Position numbers and translations under genes: made by a program. Under the pieces are notes generated by a model. The model did not search any database and was not told the origin of the DNA. It was given only the letters and a program-made list of their open reading frames with translations. A stretch of 52,088 nucleotides of DNA from Microbulbifer hainanensis (GTDB lineage Bacteria > Pseudomonadota > Gammaproteobacteria > Pseudomonadales > Cellvibrionaceae). How positions within the stretch are numbered: position 1 is the stretch's first letter; each line of letters starts with the position of its first letter. Location of the stretch: NCBI RefSeq assembly GCF_014904735.1, contig NZ_JACZCR010000045.1:1-52088 (forward strand), given 5' to 3'. Below, piece by piece: positions 39,452 to 46,920 of this stretch.

Positions 39452-40834
39452 ATGACAGACAAAAAAGCCAAAGACTCCGGAAAATCGCCAGACGCGCCCA
39501 AGCTCACCGAGCAGGCCGAGACCAAAAGTAATTTTGCCAAGGCTGCACAGGGCAGTGACGGGAAGAGTGGCGGGAAAACCGACAAAGTCGCCAAACCGGC
39601 CCGCGGCGGCCGCGGCTGGCTGTGGCTGCTCATCGCCGCGCTGATCGTCGGTGGCGGCGGCGCCTGGGTATGGTTCAACTGGCCACAGGTTCAGGCAACA
39701 CTCGCCAGACATCTGGATTTTCTGCCCGGGGTCGGGAGCGATAGCGGCACCGCCCAGCGCGCGGAGACCACAGTGACACCCACCGAAAACGCGCAGCCCA
39801 CTGCCGGCGCACCGCCCACGCAATCGCAAACGCCAGCAACTACCCCGGTACAGCCGGCAAACGGCGTTGCCAGCGAAGCGCAACGACAGGCGCTTACCGA
39901 GCTGCGCGGTCAGTTGAGCCAGCAGCGCAGCACCATCGCAGAACTGCAGGGACAGCTGGCGCAATTGCAGCGGAGTGTCACCGCACAGGGCAACCGTCTC
40001 GGCGAACTGGGCAATGCCAGCCGCGAAGACTGGCAACTGGCCGAGGCTGACTACCTGCTGCGACTGGCCAACCAACGCCTGATACTGGAACGGGACAGCC
40101 GCGCGGCCCTGGGCCTGCTCGAGGAAGTCGACAATATCGTGCGCCAGGTGGACCTGCCGGATCTCTACGGTGTGCGTCAGCAATTGGCCCGCGATATCAC
40201 TGCGCTGAAGCTCGTCGACAATATCGACCGGGAGGGTATCTACCTGCGCCTGCGCGCGCTGGAAGAGCAACTGCTGCGCACCGATATCCAGCCACAGTTC
40301 GACCTGCCGACACTGCAGGCTGCCGAACAAAAGCCGAGCGAGGAGGACAGCAATGCCTCCCCCTGGAAACGCAGCTGGAACAATTTCACACAATTCCTGC
40401 ACGATTCCGTGCGCATCCGCGACGGCAATATAGACCCGGTGCTCTTGTCGCCGCAGAGCGAAGCGCGCTTCCGCCAGAGCCTGCGGCTGAACATGGAACA
40501 GGCGGAGCTGGCCCTGTTGCGTGAAGACTCCACCGTGTTCAAGGACTCTCTCAACCGGGCCCGGCAGTTGCTGCTGGAATACGGTATCGAAAACCGCCAG
40601 CGCGAGGTGCTGGCGCGGGAACTGAAGGACCTCTCTGAGCAGCCCATCGAAGCCGACCTGCCCAGCCTCGCCGCCTCGCAGAGCGCCCTGCGCAATTACA
40701 TCGAACGCCTGCATAAAACCGACGGCGACCTGTCATCGGTCCCGGATAACAGCGGCAACGAGACTCCGCAGGTACAGTTCCCGGAGCCCAGTGAACCGGA
40801 TGCAAACGATGCACCGGGGAGTGAACCCCAGTGA
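39452..40834 (+). CDS. hemX: HemX-family membrane protein
   Basis: HemX is often annotated as a uroporphyrinogen-III C-methyltransferase but lacks that fold; it is a membrane-anchored protein of unclear role linked to haem synthesis. The 460-residue protein has a Lys/Ala-rich cytoplasmic N-terminus (about 1-53), one membrane helix (about 54-76), a Thr/Pro/Gln-rich stretch (about 95-140), a coiled coil (about 145-185) and a conserved periplasmic domain (about 190-410) with ADYLLRLANQRLILERD (about 206-222). Its TGA overlaps the hemY GTG by four bases. Confidence 0.9.
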   Translation: MTDKKAKDSGKSPDAPKLTEQAETKSNFAKAAQGSDGKSGGKTDKVAKPARGGRGWLWLLIAALIVGGGGAWVWFNWPQVQATLARHLDFLPGVGSDSGTAQRAETTVTPTENAQPTAGAPPTQSQTPATTPVQPANGVASEAQRQALTELRGQLSQQRSTIAELQGQLAQLQRSVTAQGNRLGELGNASREDWQLAEADYLLRLANQRLILERDSRAALGLLEEVDNIVRQVDLPDLYGVRQQLARDITALKLVDNIDREGIYLRLRALEEQLLRTDIQPQFDLPTLQAAEQKPSEEDSNASPWKRSWNNFTQFLHDSVRIRDGNIDPVLLSPQSEARFRQSLRLNMEQAELALLREDSTVFKDSLNRARQLLLEYGIENRQREVLARELKDLSEQPIEADLPSLAASQSALRNYIERLHKTDGDLSSVPDNSGNETPQVQFPEPSEPDANDAPGSEPQ

Positions 40835-42072
40835 AGCGCTTCGTCTTTTCCGCCATCGCTTTCCTGCTGTTCGGCGCATTCCTCACGGAGATGATCCGCA
40901 GCTATCCCGGCTACATGCTGCTGGCCGTGGGTGGCAAGCGCATCGAGATGAATCTGTGGGTTGCGATCGGCGCGGTGACCTTCGCGGTATTACTGCTGTT
41001 CCTCGCCATCTGGCTGCTGCGCAGCCTGTTCCGCGGTATCGAAGGCGGTGTCAGCCGTATCCGTTTTGGCCGCACCCGCGTCGCGCGCCGCCGCCTGACC
41101 AATGGCCTGGTGGAGTTTATGGAGGGCAACTGGGCCCGTGCCCGCCGCCAGCTCTTGAAGAGTGCACCGCGCTCCGATGCACCGCTGATCAATTATCTCG
41201 CCGCCGCGCGCAGCGCCTTCGAACTTGGCTATCGCGACGAGGCCAACGAGCTGTTGGCCAAGGCCGAGGCCAGCGGCGAAGACACACAACTGGCCGTAGC
41301 CCTGAGCCAGGCGCGCATGCAGCTGCTCGACAAGCATTACGAGCAATGTATTGCCAGTCTCGAGCGCGCCAAGCAGGTTGAACCCAAGCACCCCGCGCTG
41401 CTGCAGTTGCTGCGACAGGCCTACTACCGCCTGGGCGACTGGAACGGGCTGCGCGAACTGCTGCCGGAACTGGAAAAACACTCCAACATGCGCGAGGAAG
41501 ACCTGCAGCAGCTGGAGCTAGAGGTTTACCAGCACCAGCTGCGCGACGCCACCAGCCGCCGGGATGTGGAAAAGCTGCGCGAGACCTGGCAGGGCTTGAG
41601 TGGCCGCTGGCAGCGCCATATGGATCTCCGCTGCCTGTATGCACAGCTCCAGCACGAAATCGGCGACGACGTGGAAGCGGAAAAACACCTGCGCTGGGTA
41701 CTGAACCGCGAGTGGCGACCGGATATGGCGCGCCTCTATGGCTGCCTGACCGGCGCCGACGCGGCCGCGCAGCTCACCGTCGCCGACGGCTGGCAGAAGG
41801 AATACGGCGATAACGCCGACCTGCTCACCTGCCTCGGCCGCCTGGCACTGCGCAACGAACTCTGGGGCAAGGCGCGACAGTATTTCGAAAAGAGCCTGAC
41901 ATTGCGCTCGGATCCCGCCACCTCCGCAGAGCTGGCGCGCCTACTGCATGCACTGGGAGAAAAAGAGCATGCGGCCAAACTGTATAAAGACGGCCTTATG
42001 CTGGCAGTAACGGATCTCCCCCAGCTACCGCTGCCCGGCGAGGAAGCGTCCCTCCTCGGTGTGCAGAGCTGA
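40831..42072 (+). CDS. hemY: HemY-family TPR membrane protein
   Basis: This is the proteobacterial HemY of hemCDXY operons, not the protoporphyrinogen oxidase of Gram-positives. The 413-residue protein has two membrane helices (about 3-22 and 40-64), then tetratricopeptide-type helical pairs (about 85-400), including NWARARRQLLKSAPRSDAPLINYLAAARSAFELG read as several helices. The GTG start overlaps hemX by four bases. Its function is not settled in the family. Last gene of the operon; a weak terminator-like structure follows. Confidence 0.9.
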   Translation: MKRFVFSAIAFLLFGAFLTEMIRSYPGYMLLAVGGKRIEMNLWVAIGAVTFAVLLLFLAIWLLRSLFRGIEGGVSRIRFGRTRVARRRLTNGLVEFMEGNWARARRQLLKSAPRSDAPLINYLAAARSAFELGYRDEANELLAKAEASGEDTQLAVALSQARMQLLDKHYEQCIASLERAKQVEPKHPALLQLLRQAYYRLGDWNGLRELLPELEKHSNMREEDLQQLELEVYQHQLRDATSRRDVEKLRETWQGLSGRWQRHMDLRCLYAQLQHEIGDDVEAEKHLRWVLNREWRPDMARLYGCLTGADAAAQLTVADGWQKEYGDNADLLTCLGRLALRNELWGKARQYFEKSLTLRSDPATSAELARLLHALGEKEHAAKLYKDGLMLAVTDLPQLPLPGEEASLLGVQS

Positions 42073-42087
42073 AAGAGCCTTTAAACT

Positions 42088-42141
42088 GGGCGTGTTGAAA
42101 GCCTCCCGGCAAGCAAAGCTGGAGGGGATTTTTCCACGCCC
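42088..42141 (+). terminator. Nested stem-loop after hemY
   Basis: Outer arms GGGCGTG (42088-42094) and CACGCCC (42135-42141) enclose an inner stem CCTCC/GGAGG (42102-42106, 42121-42125) followed by a short T-run (ATTTTT). It probably terminates the hem operon, though the T-run lies inside the outer stem. Confidence 0.4.
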
Positions 42142-42264
42142 GATTTCACAACTAGCGTCTGATTATTTTTGAAAGGCGCTGGCAGCGCTACATTCCCACC
42201 AAACTAATCCAGCCCGCCTGCACGCACGTATACTCGGATGACTGCCAGTGACCAGGATTCCACC

Positions 42265-42831
42265 ATGCGCTACATCACAGGGGCCCGGACCCTCGTATTC
42301 GGCCTGCTGACGCTACTGTTCGCAGCCTGCAGCAGCCCGGGCATTGAACACTATCGCGACAGAACCCCAATGCTCGTGCCAGAAGATTTCTTCAACGGCC
42401 CGCTGACGGCCCACGGCATCATCAAGAACCGCTCCGGTGCCGTCACCCGCACCTTCAATGCAGAACTCGTGGGCGAATGGGAAAATGGGCAGGGCCTGCT
42501 CGCCGAACACTTCGTATTTAATGACGGCGAAACCCAATTGCGGGACTGGCGGCTGATACCGATCATCGAGAACGGGGCGCCCGCGGTGAAAAGTTATATC
42601 GCCACCGCCGGTGATGTGATCGGCGATGCCAAGGTGCACGTGTCCGGCAACGCCATGTTTATTCGTTACCGCCTGTCAGTTCCCTACAATGGCAAGACCA
42701 TCGAAGTCTCAGTGGACGACCGTATGTATCTGGTATCCGACCACGTACTGATCAACCAATCGCAGCTGAGCAAATGGGGACTGAACGTGGGGGAAATCGT
42801 GCTGACAATTATCAAGCAGGATGATCGCTAG
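42265..42831 (+). CDS. DUF3833-like lipoprotein
   Basis: The 188-residue precursor has a signal peptide with a lipobox (LLFAAC, Cys about 20) and a beta-rich body that resembles the DUF3833 family (LTAHGIIKNRSGAVTRTF, EHFVFNDGETQLRDWRL and SVDDRMYLV read as separate pieces). Function is unknown in the family. I chose the ATG at 42265 because it begins a proper signal peptide with GGA 7 bases upstream; an ATG at 42238 adds nine polar residues. It is the last GC-rich, core-type gene before the integron cassettes, and its stop codon abuts a decayed attC-like sequence. Confidence 0.8.
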   Translation: MRYITGARTLVFGLLTLLFAACSSPGIEHYRDRTPMLVPEDFFNGPLTAHGIIKNRSGAVTRTFNAELVGEWENGQGLLAEHFVFNDGETQLRDWRLIPIIENGAPAVKSYIATAGDVIGDAKVHVSGNAMFIRYRLSVPYNGKTIEVSVDDRMYLVSDHVLINQSQLSKWGLNVGEIVLTIIKQDDR

Positions 42832-43243
42832 CGACGCAAACTGCCTGTGATGGTTAGATCTAGTCGGAGCAAATTGCATTATTGACCATGCCCAGCTCGA
42901 CGCTTGCCCAGCAACCGCAAGGATTGTTGGACTTTGAGCATTGCCCAACAACAAAGAACTTACTTGCCTCAAGTTCGGAAGCTCGACATTCACCCTGACC
43001 TCGCCAGCATTGGACAATCGGCGATGGCTAGCTGCCCCAAGCATACCGCCCAGCTTTGCTAAATATTGATACTTTCTTTCAGCCTCGGGCCGCATATTTT
43101 CATGGAATATGCTGCAATTATCTCAGCCTCTAAAAATGGAGCAGTGATTGCAAATTGGCCTATTGCAAGGCTTCCATTTACTGAGAAAACCAAAGGCGCT
43201 GCGAGCTCTCCAGGCTTTCCCTTTGCTATCGGGTAAGTCTTGT
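42832..43243. other. Remnant region at the distal end of the cassette array
   Basis: No clear gene. On the minus strand a frame opens with an ATG at 43095 (MRPEAERKYQ...) and runs without a stop through this region into antisense of the DUF3833 gene, ending at 42709, as if a cassette gene had lost its 3' end. On the plus strand a 44-codon frame lies at 43102-43236, with no known resemblance. At 42827-42859 a TAGCG core and a perfect GTTAGAT core are only 33 bases apart: a possible collapsed attC site. Confidence 0.4.
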
Positions 43244-43310
43244 ATATAACGTCGCAAACAAAAGGCGAGCGAAACAGCGTATAACGAATACCCGTCTGGC
43301 TTGACTATGC
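43244..43310 (-). repeat. Degenerate attC site (GFA cassette)
   Basis: ATATAAC at the left and ACTATGC at the right are diverged cores; the interior is only weakly palindromic. The right core overlaps the stop of the GFA gene. An extra TATAACG at 43280 suggests rearrangement. Confidence 0.45.
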
Positions 43311-43784
43311 CTCAGATAAGATCGCCTTTCGTCTATGGAGACTCTCTGCTGACCAGTATTTTTCCCGGTCATAATACTCCTCTACCGCGGGCACACCATC
43401 CGGAATAACAACCCACGGTTGCTTTGAAGCAGTGAAGATATGAATGTCCGGGGGCAAGGTGTCAGGATCATCCAGAGTACCAATTTTAACAAACCGTACG
43501 GCTGGACCAGCGCCAGAATAATTACTCCAAACAGCTATTCGGCATCGGGGGCACCGGGCAACCTTCTGGCCGTTACCACTCGCAGATGGTGTGTCGACAA
43601 TCTCAACATCCCCACATAATAGATTTATACGATCCGCTTCGATCATAGCGTTCAATGCGAATGATGAGCCCGTTTCTCTTTGGCACCAGCGACAATGACA
43701 ACAATGAACGATTATTGGATTGGTTTCCATTCGGTACCGAACAAACTGACAATCGCAGCCGCCTTCGAGCGGGTATGTAGGCAT
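43305..43784 (-). CDS. GFA (glutathione-dependent formaldehyde-activating)-family protein
   Basis: GFA-fold proteins are small Mss4-like zinc proteins; some add glutathione to formaldehyde, most are uncharacterised. The 159-residue protein has the expected cysteine pattern: GGCDC near the N-terminus (about 8-12), CCHCRWCQ (about 27-34) and CPRC (about 77-80), with GSSFALNAMI between. The ATG at 43784 has a perfect AGGAGG 7 bases upstream, so this cassette brings its own strong ribosome-binding site. It is the oldest intact cassette in the array by position. Confidence 0.85.
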   Translation of the reverse strand: MPTYPLEGGCDCQFVRYRMETNPIIVHCCHCRWCQRETGSSFALNAMIEADRINLLCGDVEIVDTPSASGNGQKVARCPRCRIAVWSNYSGAGPAVRFVKIGTLDDPDTLPPDIHIFTASKQPWVVIPDGVPAVEEYYDREKYWSAESLHRRKAILSEA

Positions 43785-43803
43785 CCCGTTTCCTCCTAGT
43801 GAA

Positions 43804-43880
43804 TCTAGCGCCAACAGCGGGAGCACGTTTTATCGCTTCCAGCCCGCAGGACGATGCTGCCTTTACGTATTGGGTTTTGG
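43804..43880 (-). repeat. Degenerate attC site
   Basis: The left core reads TCTAGCG instead of TAACG and the right end GTTTTGG instead of GTTAGG; the interior AACAGCGGGAGC resembles the array's other sites. Probably decayed and poorly recombinogenic. Confidence 0.45.
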
Positions 43881-44258
43881 CTATGACGTCGCACAGAATG
43901 CGCCAGCTATTCTATGTGTTTCTTCAATAAACTCTTGGTTGCTATAGACCTGAACAACACTATTAGGCAGGTATTGGTCGTAAAACCCGCGACCATACGT
44001 TTCTCTGTTACAGTTCTCTGCGTTTGCCCTGTTGCAATGAATGAGGGATTCATCATCCAGAGCAATCCAATACAAAACGCGATCATAGTCCAGATCAGCG
44101 AATAATTGATACGTTGCTTCATTCGAAGCAGCAAGTGAAACCAGGTGATATTTGGGCGCAATGCCTGCGTTTGGCATGGAAGCACCTTTAACCATCTCAC
44201 TGAGCTTCTCTTCAGTTGCTCCAACAACTACTATTTCAATGTACTGGGGCATACTCAT
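43881..44258 (-). CDS. Cassette protein of unknown function (125 aa)
   Basis: I do not recognise this 125-residue protein. It starts MSMPQYIEIVVVGATEEKL, looks soluble, has no signal peptide or membrane segment, and has alternating hydrophobic stretches (YIEIVVVG, VLYWIALDD, SVVQVYS) consistent with an alpha/beta fold. Cysteines occur at three places (HCNRA, NCNRE, FCATS). A competing frame on the same strand (43907-44227) is shorter and less protein-like. It is bounded by attC sites on both sides, so it is one cassette. Its stop lies at the edge of a degenerate attC. Confidence 0.6.
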   Translation of the reverse strand: MSMPQYIEIVVVGATEEKLSEMVKGASMPNAGIAPKYHLVSLAASNEATYQLFADLDYDRVLYWIALDDESLIHCNRANAENCNRETYGRGFYDQYLPNSVVQVYSNQEFIEETHRIAGAFCATS

Positions 44259-44275
44259 GATGAAACCAACGCGCG

Positions 44276-44323
44276 AGTTAACGTGCGGCGGGTAGTGCCG
44301 CCGGCTTGAGCGACTTATTATGC
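44276..44323 (-). repeat. Short attC site (RlpA-like cassette)
   Basis: Left core AGTTAAC, right core ATTATGC (G lost), 48 bases, with a strong internal stem GCGGCGGG..CCGCCGGC. It directly follows the RlpA-like gene. Confidence 0.6.
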
Positions 44324-44324
44324 A

Positions 44325-44714
44325 TTACCTTAGCACTTCGATTTTTACGCTGAGCAAACCCAATGATGGACTACCAATACTATTGAACGCAGCTTTTGAG
44401 AGATCAATTATGCGACCTTTGACAAATGGCCCACGATCATTGATCTTCACAACGACACTTTTGCCATTCTTTATGTTCGTCACTTTTACCCTTGAACCAA
44501 ACGGTAACTTTTTATGTGCGGCCGTATGGAGCTCATGTTTATAAATTGCGCCACTGGCTGTCTTCCTGTGCTGAAACCTATCCGCATAATATGATGCTTG
44601 CCCGGTTTCTGTGAAACCGCCCCAGCTATCTTGGCCCCCCGGCTGGGCGTTTGAATAGCCTGCTATCATGCTGAGGAATGCAATTGCCAATATATTTCTT
44701 AGAATGACCGCCAT
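44325..44714 (-). CDS. RlpA-like exported double-psi beta-barrel protein
   Basis: RlpA proteins are envelope proteins, in Pseudomonas a lytic transglycosylase acting on stem-peptide-free glycan. The 129-residue precursor has a signal peptide (about 1-22, ending SNA), then a compact RlpA domain: GQASYYADRFQHRKTASGAIY (about 37-57), TAAHKKLPFGSRVKVTN (about 62-78), and the signature VVVKINDRGPFVKGRIIDLS (about 86-105). It lacks the Pro-rich linker and SPOR domain of full RlpA. The ATG at 44714 starts the signal peptide; the frame open upstream runs into the next attC. One cassette. Confidence 0.82.
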   Translation of the reverse strand: MAVILRNILAIAFLSMIAGYSNAQPGGQDSWGGFTETGQASYYADRFQHRKTASGAIYKHELHTAAHKKLPFGSRVKVTNIKNGKSVVVKINDRGPFVKGRIIDLSKAAFNSIGSPSLGLLSVKIEVLR

Positions 44715-44737
44715 AATAATATTCTTTCTCTGTTTCC

Positions 44738-44830
44738 ATATAACGCCCGGCTTTGGGGCGGTATTGGAGATACGCAACAGCGGCTAGGCCGCCCTTGACC
44801 CAAAAGGGTGATAATGGCCTATTGTTATGT
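44738..44830 (-). repeat. attC site
   Basis: Left core ATATAAC, right core GTTATGT, 93 bases. Interior pairs include GCCCGGCTTTGGGGC and GGCTAGGCCGCCC. It follows the two-helix cassette gene at 44825, whose last codons overlap it. Confidence 0.75.
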
Positions 44831-45139
44831 ATTTAGCTCCTTTAACCGTGACTCAATACTCACTTTTGAAATATGTGGAAGCAACATTGGCCACTGCCGA
44901 GCTGACACTCTGAGCAATGTAGCGAAGCCTACCGCTGCCCCCGATATCATGACCCAAATCATATACACAAAATCAGATATATAATTATTTTTGTAAAGTG
45001 CGATACCTACGGCGATGAAGGACGAAAAAACAATCCACAATACAATTTGAAACCACCATTTTTGAATCATGGGCTGGTGGGAATTCGTGAATTTTCTTAA
45101 TACAGATTCAAGAACTTTAACTTCTTCTTTTTTACTCAT
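44825..45139 (-). CDS. Two-helix membrane protein of unknown function (cassette)
   Basis: This 104-residue protein is not recognised. It has a charged cytoplasmic N-terminus (MSKKEEVKVLESVLRK), two hydrophobic segments (about 31-49 and 56-77) and a polar tail that includes LLPHISKVSIESRLKEL. The topology suggests a small inner-membrane protein with both ends inside. No clear ribosome-binding site is seen. It sits between two attC sites as one cassette, and its stop codon lies in the right core of its attC. Confidence 0.65.
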   Translation of the reverse strand: MSKKEEVKVLESVLRKFTNSHQPMIQKWWFQIVLWIVFSSFIAVGIALYKNNYISDFVYMIWVMISGAAVGFATLLRVSARQWPMLLPHISKVSIESRLKELNT

Positions 45140-45153
45140 AAAAATATAATCCG

Positions 45154-45215
45154 ATATAACGCTCGGTTTAGGGGGGCTGGAGCTTAGCGTAGACCGCCCG
45201 GCCGCGCTGTTAGCG
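45154..45215 (-). repeat. attC site
   Basis: Left core GATATAAC (7-mer ATATAAC), right core GTTAGCG, 62 bases, with a GGGGGGC..GCCCGGCC-type stem. It follows the gene ending at 45220. Confidence 0.75.
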
Positions 45216-45219
45216 GCGA

Positions 45220-45639
45220 CTAAAACCGCTTGTGAGAAACTTCAAAGTCGTCTATAGCTTGCTTATATTGCCCAAAAGTAAACTCTAACTTACTGGGGGC
45301 CCCTTCTAGACAATCCTCAGTTTGCAAATTCATGAAGTTACTCCAAATAACAGAATCTCCCGATAGACTTATGGAACATCCGATGGGTCGACATCCTGTA
45401 TAGCCACAAGCGCAATCCAAGACTACGAGAATATTTCCATGTAGCGTCCAATCTGGAAAGTAATCCCCCATGAAGTAAGCCTCAAGATCATGTGGAATTT
45501 CGATATAACTATAATTGAGCTTGGTTGATTCAGGATCTAAGACTTCATAGATTGGCTTGCCGTCGATTTCAATTGCAACGCGATCAGCTTCCATACCAGG
45601 CTCACCACTGAATTCTGAAAAAAAAATAATTTTGTTCAT
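45220..45639 (-). CDS. Cassette protein with Cys-x-Cys-Gly / Gly-Cys motif, unknown function
   Basis: This 139-residue soluble protein is not assigned. Its most distinct feature is a cysteine cluster, LDCACGYTGCRPIGC (about 76-90), followed by SVIWSNFMN; I have seen similar C-x-C-G...G-C plus W-x-x-F patterns in small hypothetical proteins, but no function is known to me. The N-terminus (MNKIIFFSEFSG) has no signal peptide. The cluster could bind zinc. One cassette; no strong ribosome-binding site is seen before the ATG. Confidence 0.62.
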   Translation of the reverse strand: MNKIIFFSEFSGEPGMEADRVAIEIDGKPIYEVLDPESTKLNYSYIEIPHDLEAYFMGDYFPDWTLHGNILVVLDCACGYTGCRPIGCSISLSGDSVIWSNFMNLQTEDCLEGAPSKLEFTFGQYKQAIDDFEVSHKRF

Positions 45640-45657
45640 GAATTTCTAATGTCGTGG

Positions 45658-45727
45658 ATTAGAGCTGGCATTTGGCGTCAGCGGAATGGCAATCCCAGTC
45701 GAAGGCGATAACGCCATCTTGTTATGA
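45658..45727 (-). repeat. attC site (diverged left core)
   Basis: Left core ATTAGAG is diverged, right core GTTATGA is good, 70 bases. The TAA stop of the gene at 45722 is formed by the right core itself. Confidence 0.6.
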
Positions 45728-45976
45728 GTTGATTGGATTTCCGTATTTGTCCATTTCAGCTTTACAGGTCTCGCAGTTCCAGCCACCCCATAAGGCTTGC
45801 CTAAAATTTTGGGGAGTTCTAATTTTAGGTTGAATTGCAGCGCATTTAGGGCATTTGACTTCACTTGGATTGATCCCTAACTTGCCGGCCTTTGGCCAAA
45901 ACTTAAGCATAATCTTAGTTGTTACATACGGCACAAAAACAAGAATCAAGCCCAATAATGCAAATTTTATATTCAT
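45722..45976 (-). CDS. Small membrane-anchored zinc-ribbon protein (cassette)
   Basis: The 84-residue protein has one N-terminal membrane helix (about 4-24) and a cytoplasmic or periplasmic zinc-ribbon with two CxxC pairs (CPKC near 42-45, CETC near 68-71). Between the pairs lies AIQPKIRTPQNFRQALWGGWN. Function is unknown; the architecture is that of a small membrane-anchored metal-binding protein. Its TAA stop is part of the attC core, so recombination at this site keeps the stop codon. One cassette. Confidence 0.7.
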   Translation of the reverse strand: MNIKFALLGLILVFVPYVTTKIMLKFWPKAGKLGINPSEVKCPKCAAIQPKIRTPQNFRQALWGGWNCETCKAEMDKYGNPINS

Positions 45977-45991
45977 CTCTATAAGTGAGAA

Positions 45992-46071
45992 TCATAACTT
46001 CGGTTTAGGCGCCGTTGTGACGCGGAGCGGAACGGAGGCTCCAGCAGAGCGACTACAGCACCTTGTTATGT
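45992..46071 (-). repeat. attC site
   Basis: Left core TCATAAC, right core GTTATGT, 80 bases. The interior shares GGAGCGGAACGGAGG with the attC at 47489. The gene to its right reads into it before stopping. Confidence 0.75.
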
Positions 46072-46475
46072 TTGATTGTCCAGTACGCTCCTTGAGCCAA
46101 CAAACAGCTTATATACGAAACTATTGCGATTATGCCAAGCAATGCGGGCCAAGTAGCAACATACATATGTGACGCTCCCTCATAGTACTCTGGGCGCTCA
46201 CGTATAAATAATAAATAAAACCAAGCCAACAGTCCCACCCCAAGCACAAGATCAGATGCTGCACGATAGATATTGATACCAGCCAGTGTAAAAAATGTTT
46301 TGTCTGACATTAGATAGGTAACGCCAGCCGGAAGGCCCGTCGCGAAACCAGCAATTAAGACAGAAACAACAACATTTGTGTGTATATCTGAAAAAGAGGC
46401 GTGGCGTAGAAAATCGAGGAGTACGTTTACACCTGCCATTATCATCAATGTTGAGATCAATATTATTCGAGGCAT
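46053..46475 (-). CDS. Four-helix membrane protein of unknown function (cassette)
   Basis: The 140-residue protein has about four membrane helices (about 4-22, 37-57, 68-90 and 107-128), short loops, and a C-terminal tail (YWTIKHNKVL) that is encoded by the attC right half: the stop codon falls 13 bases inside the site. No family is recognised. The N-terminal ATG lies 22 bases after the preceding attC ends. One cassette. Confidence 0.66.
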   Translation of the reverse strand: MPRIILISTLMIMAGVNVLLDFLRHASFSDIHTNVVVSVLIAGFATGLPAGVTYLMSDKTFFTLAGINIYRAASDLVLGVGLLAWFYLLFIRERPEYYEGASHMYVATWPALLGIIAIVSYISCLLAQGAYWTIKHNKVL

Positions 46476-46496
46476 AATCTCAAATTTTTGCGAAAA

Positions 46497-46598
46497 TAAA
46501 ACGCCGCCAGCAGGGGCGGCCTACGCTGCTGTTGCGCGCAGCGCATAGAGTAAGACGTCCCGCGCAGCGCCGGAGCGTACTACCTGACCTAGTTATGT
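46497..46598 (-). repeat. Long attC site, family A
   Basis: Left core ATAAAAC (diverged), right core GTTATGT, 102 bases. Shares GCCGCCAGCAGGGGCGGC and GTAAGACGTCCCGCG with the sites at 49971 and 50597. Confidence 0.75.
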
Positions 46599-46616
46599 GG
46601 CACATGAACTGTATTG

Positions 46617-46819
46617 CTATTGATTTTTATCAGCGCCATTTCTCTTCGAGACATTATATGCTACCGCACCTGCCATTAGACCAAAACTTGAACCAAGGAC
46701 TAGCCCCTTAGTTGTTTCACCAAAATCGCAGGGCCAAAAATAATACCTATGACAGCTCCAAGTATTAATCCTATCCCTGGGTAACTTAGCACTAGCAAAT
46801 TATTCTGCTTTTCACCCAT
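46617..46819 (-). pseudogene. Frameshifted small membrane protein gene (cassette)
   Basis: Two minus-strand frames join into one plausible protein if one base is added near 46755 (a run of T5 and C3). Frame one starts with an ATG at 46819 (MGEKQNNLLVLSYPG, then GIGLILGAVIGIIFG) and stops at 46700. Frame two supplies GETTKGLVLGSSFG, LMAGAVAYNVS and ends at 46617. The restored product has 67 residues with two hydrophobic hairpin-like segments. It could be a decayed gene, a programmed frameshift, or a sequencing error in a homopolymer. One cassette in the otherwise empty stretch 46476-46920. Confidence 0.6.
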
Positions 46820-46860
46820 AAATATTGCCACTAACAATTGGTTCTTAAGGCCAGGATTGC

Positions 46861-46917
46861 ACATAACGCCGCGAGCAGTGGATAGCGAACCGAATCCATT
46901 GCCTTGCTTTGTTATGC
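46861..46917 (-). repeat. attC site
   Basis: Left core ACATAAC, right core GTTATGC, 57 bases, one of the shortest in the array; the stem is short (GGATAGCGAACCGAATCC). Confidence 0.72.
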
Positions 46918-46920
46918 CTT

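Noticed and set aside
43907..44227. A competing 106-codon frame within the 43881 cassette
   Set aside because: It is shorter, lies within the longer frame on the same strand, and its amino-acid pattern is less protein-like.
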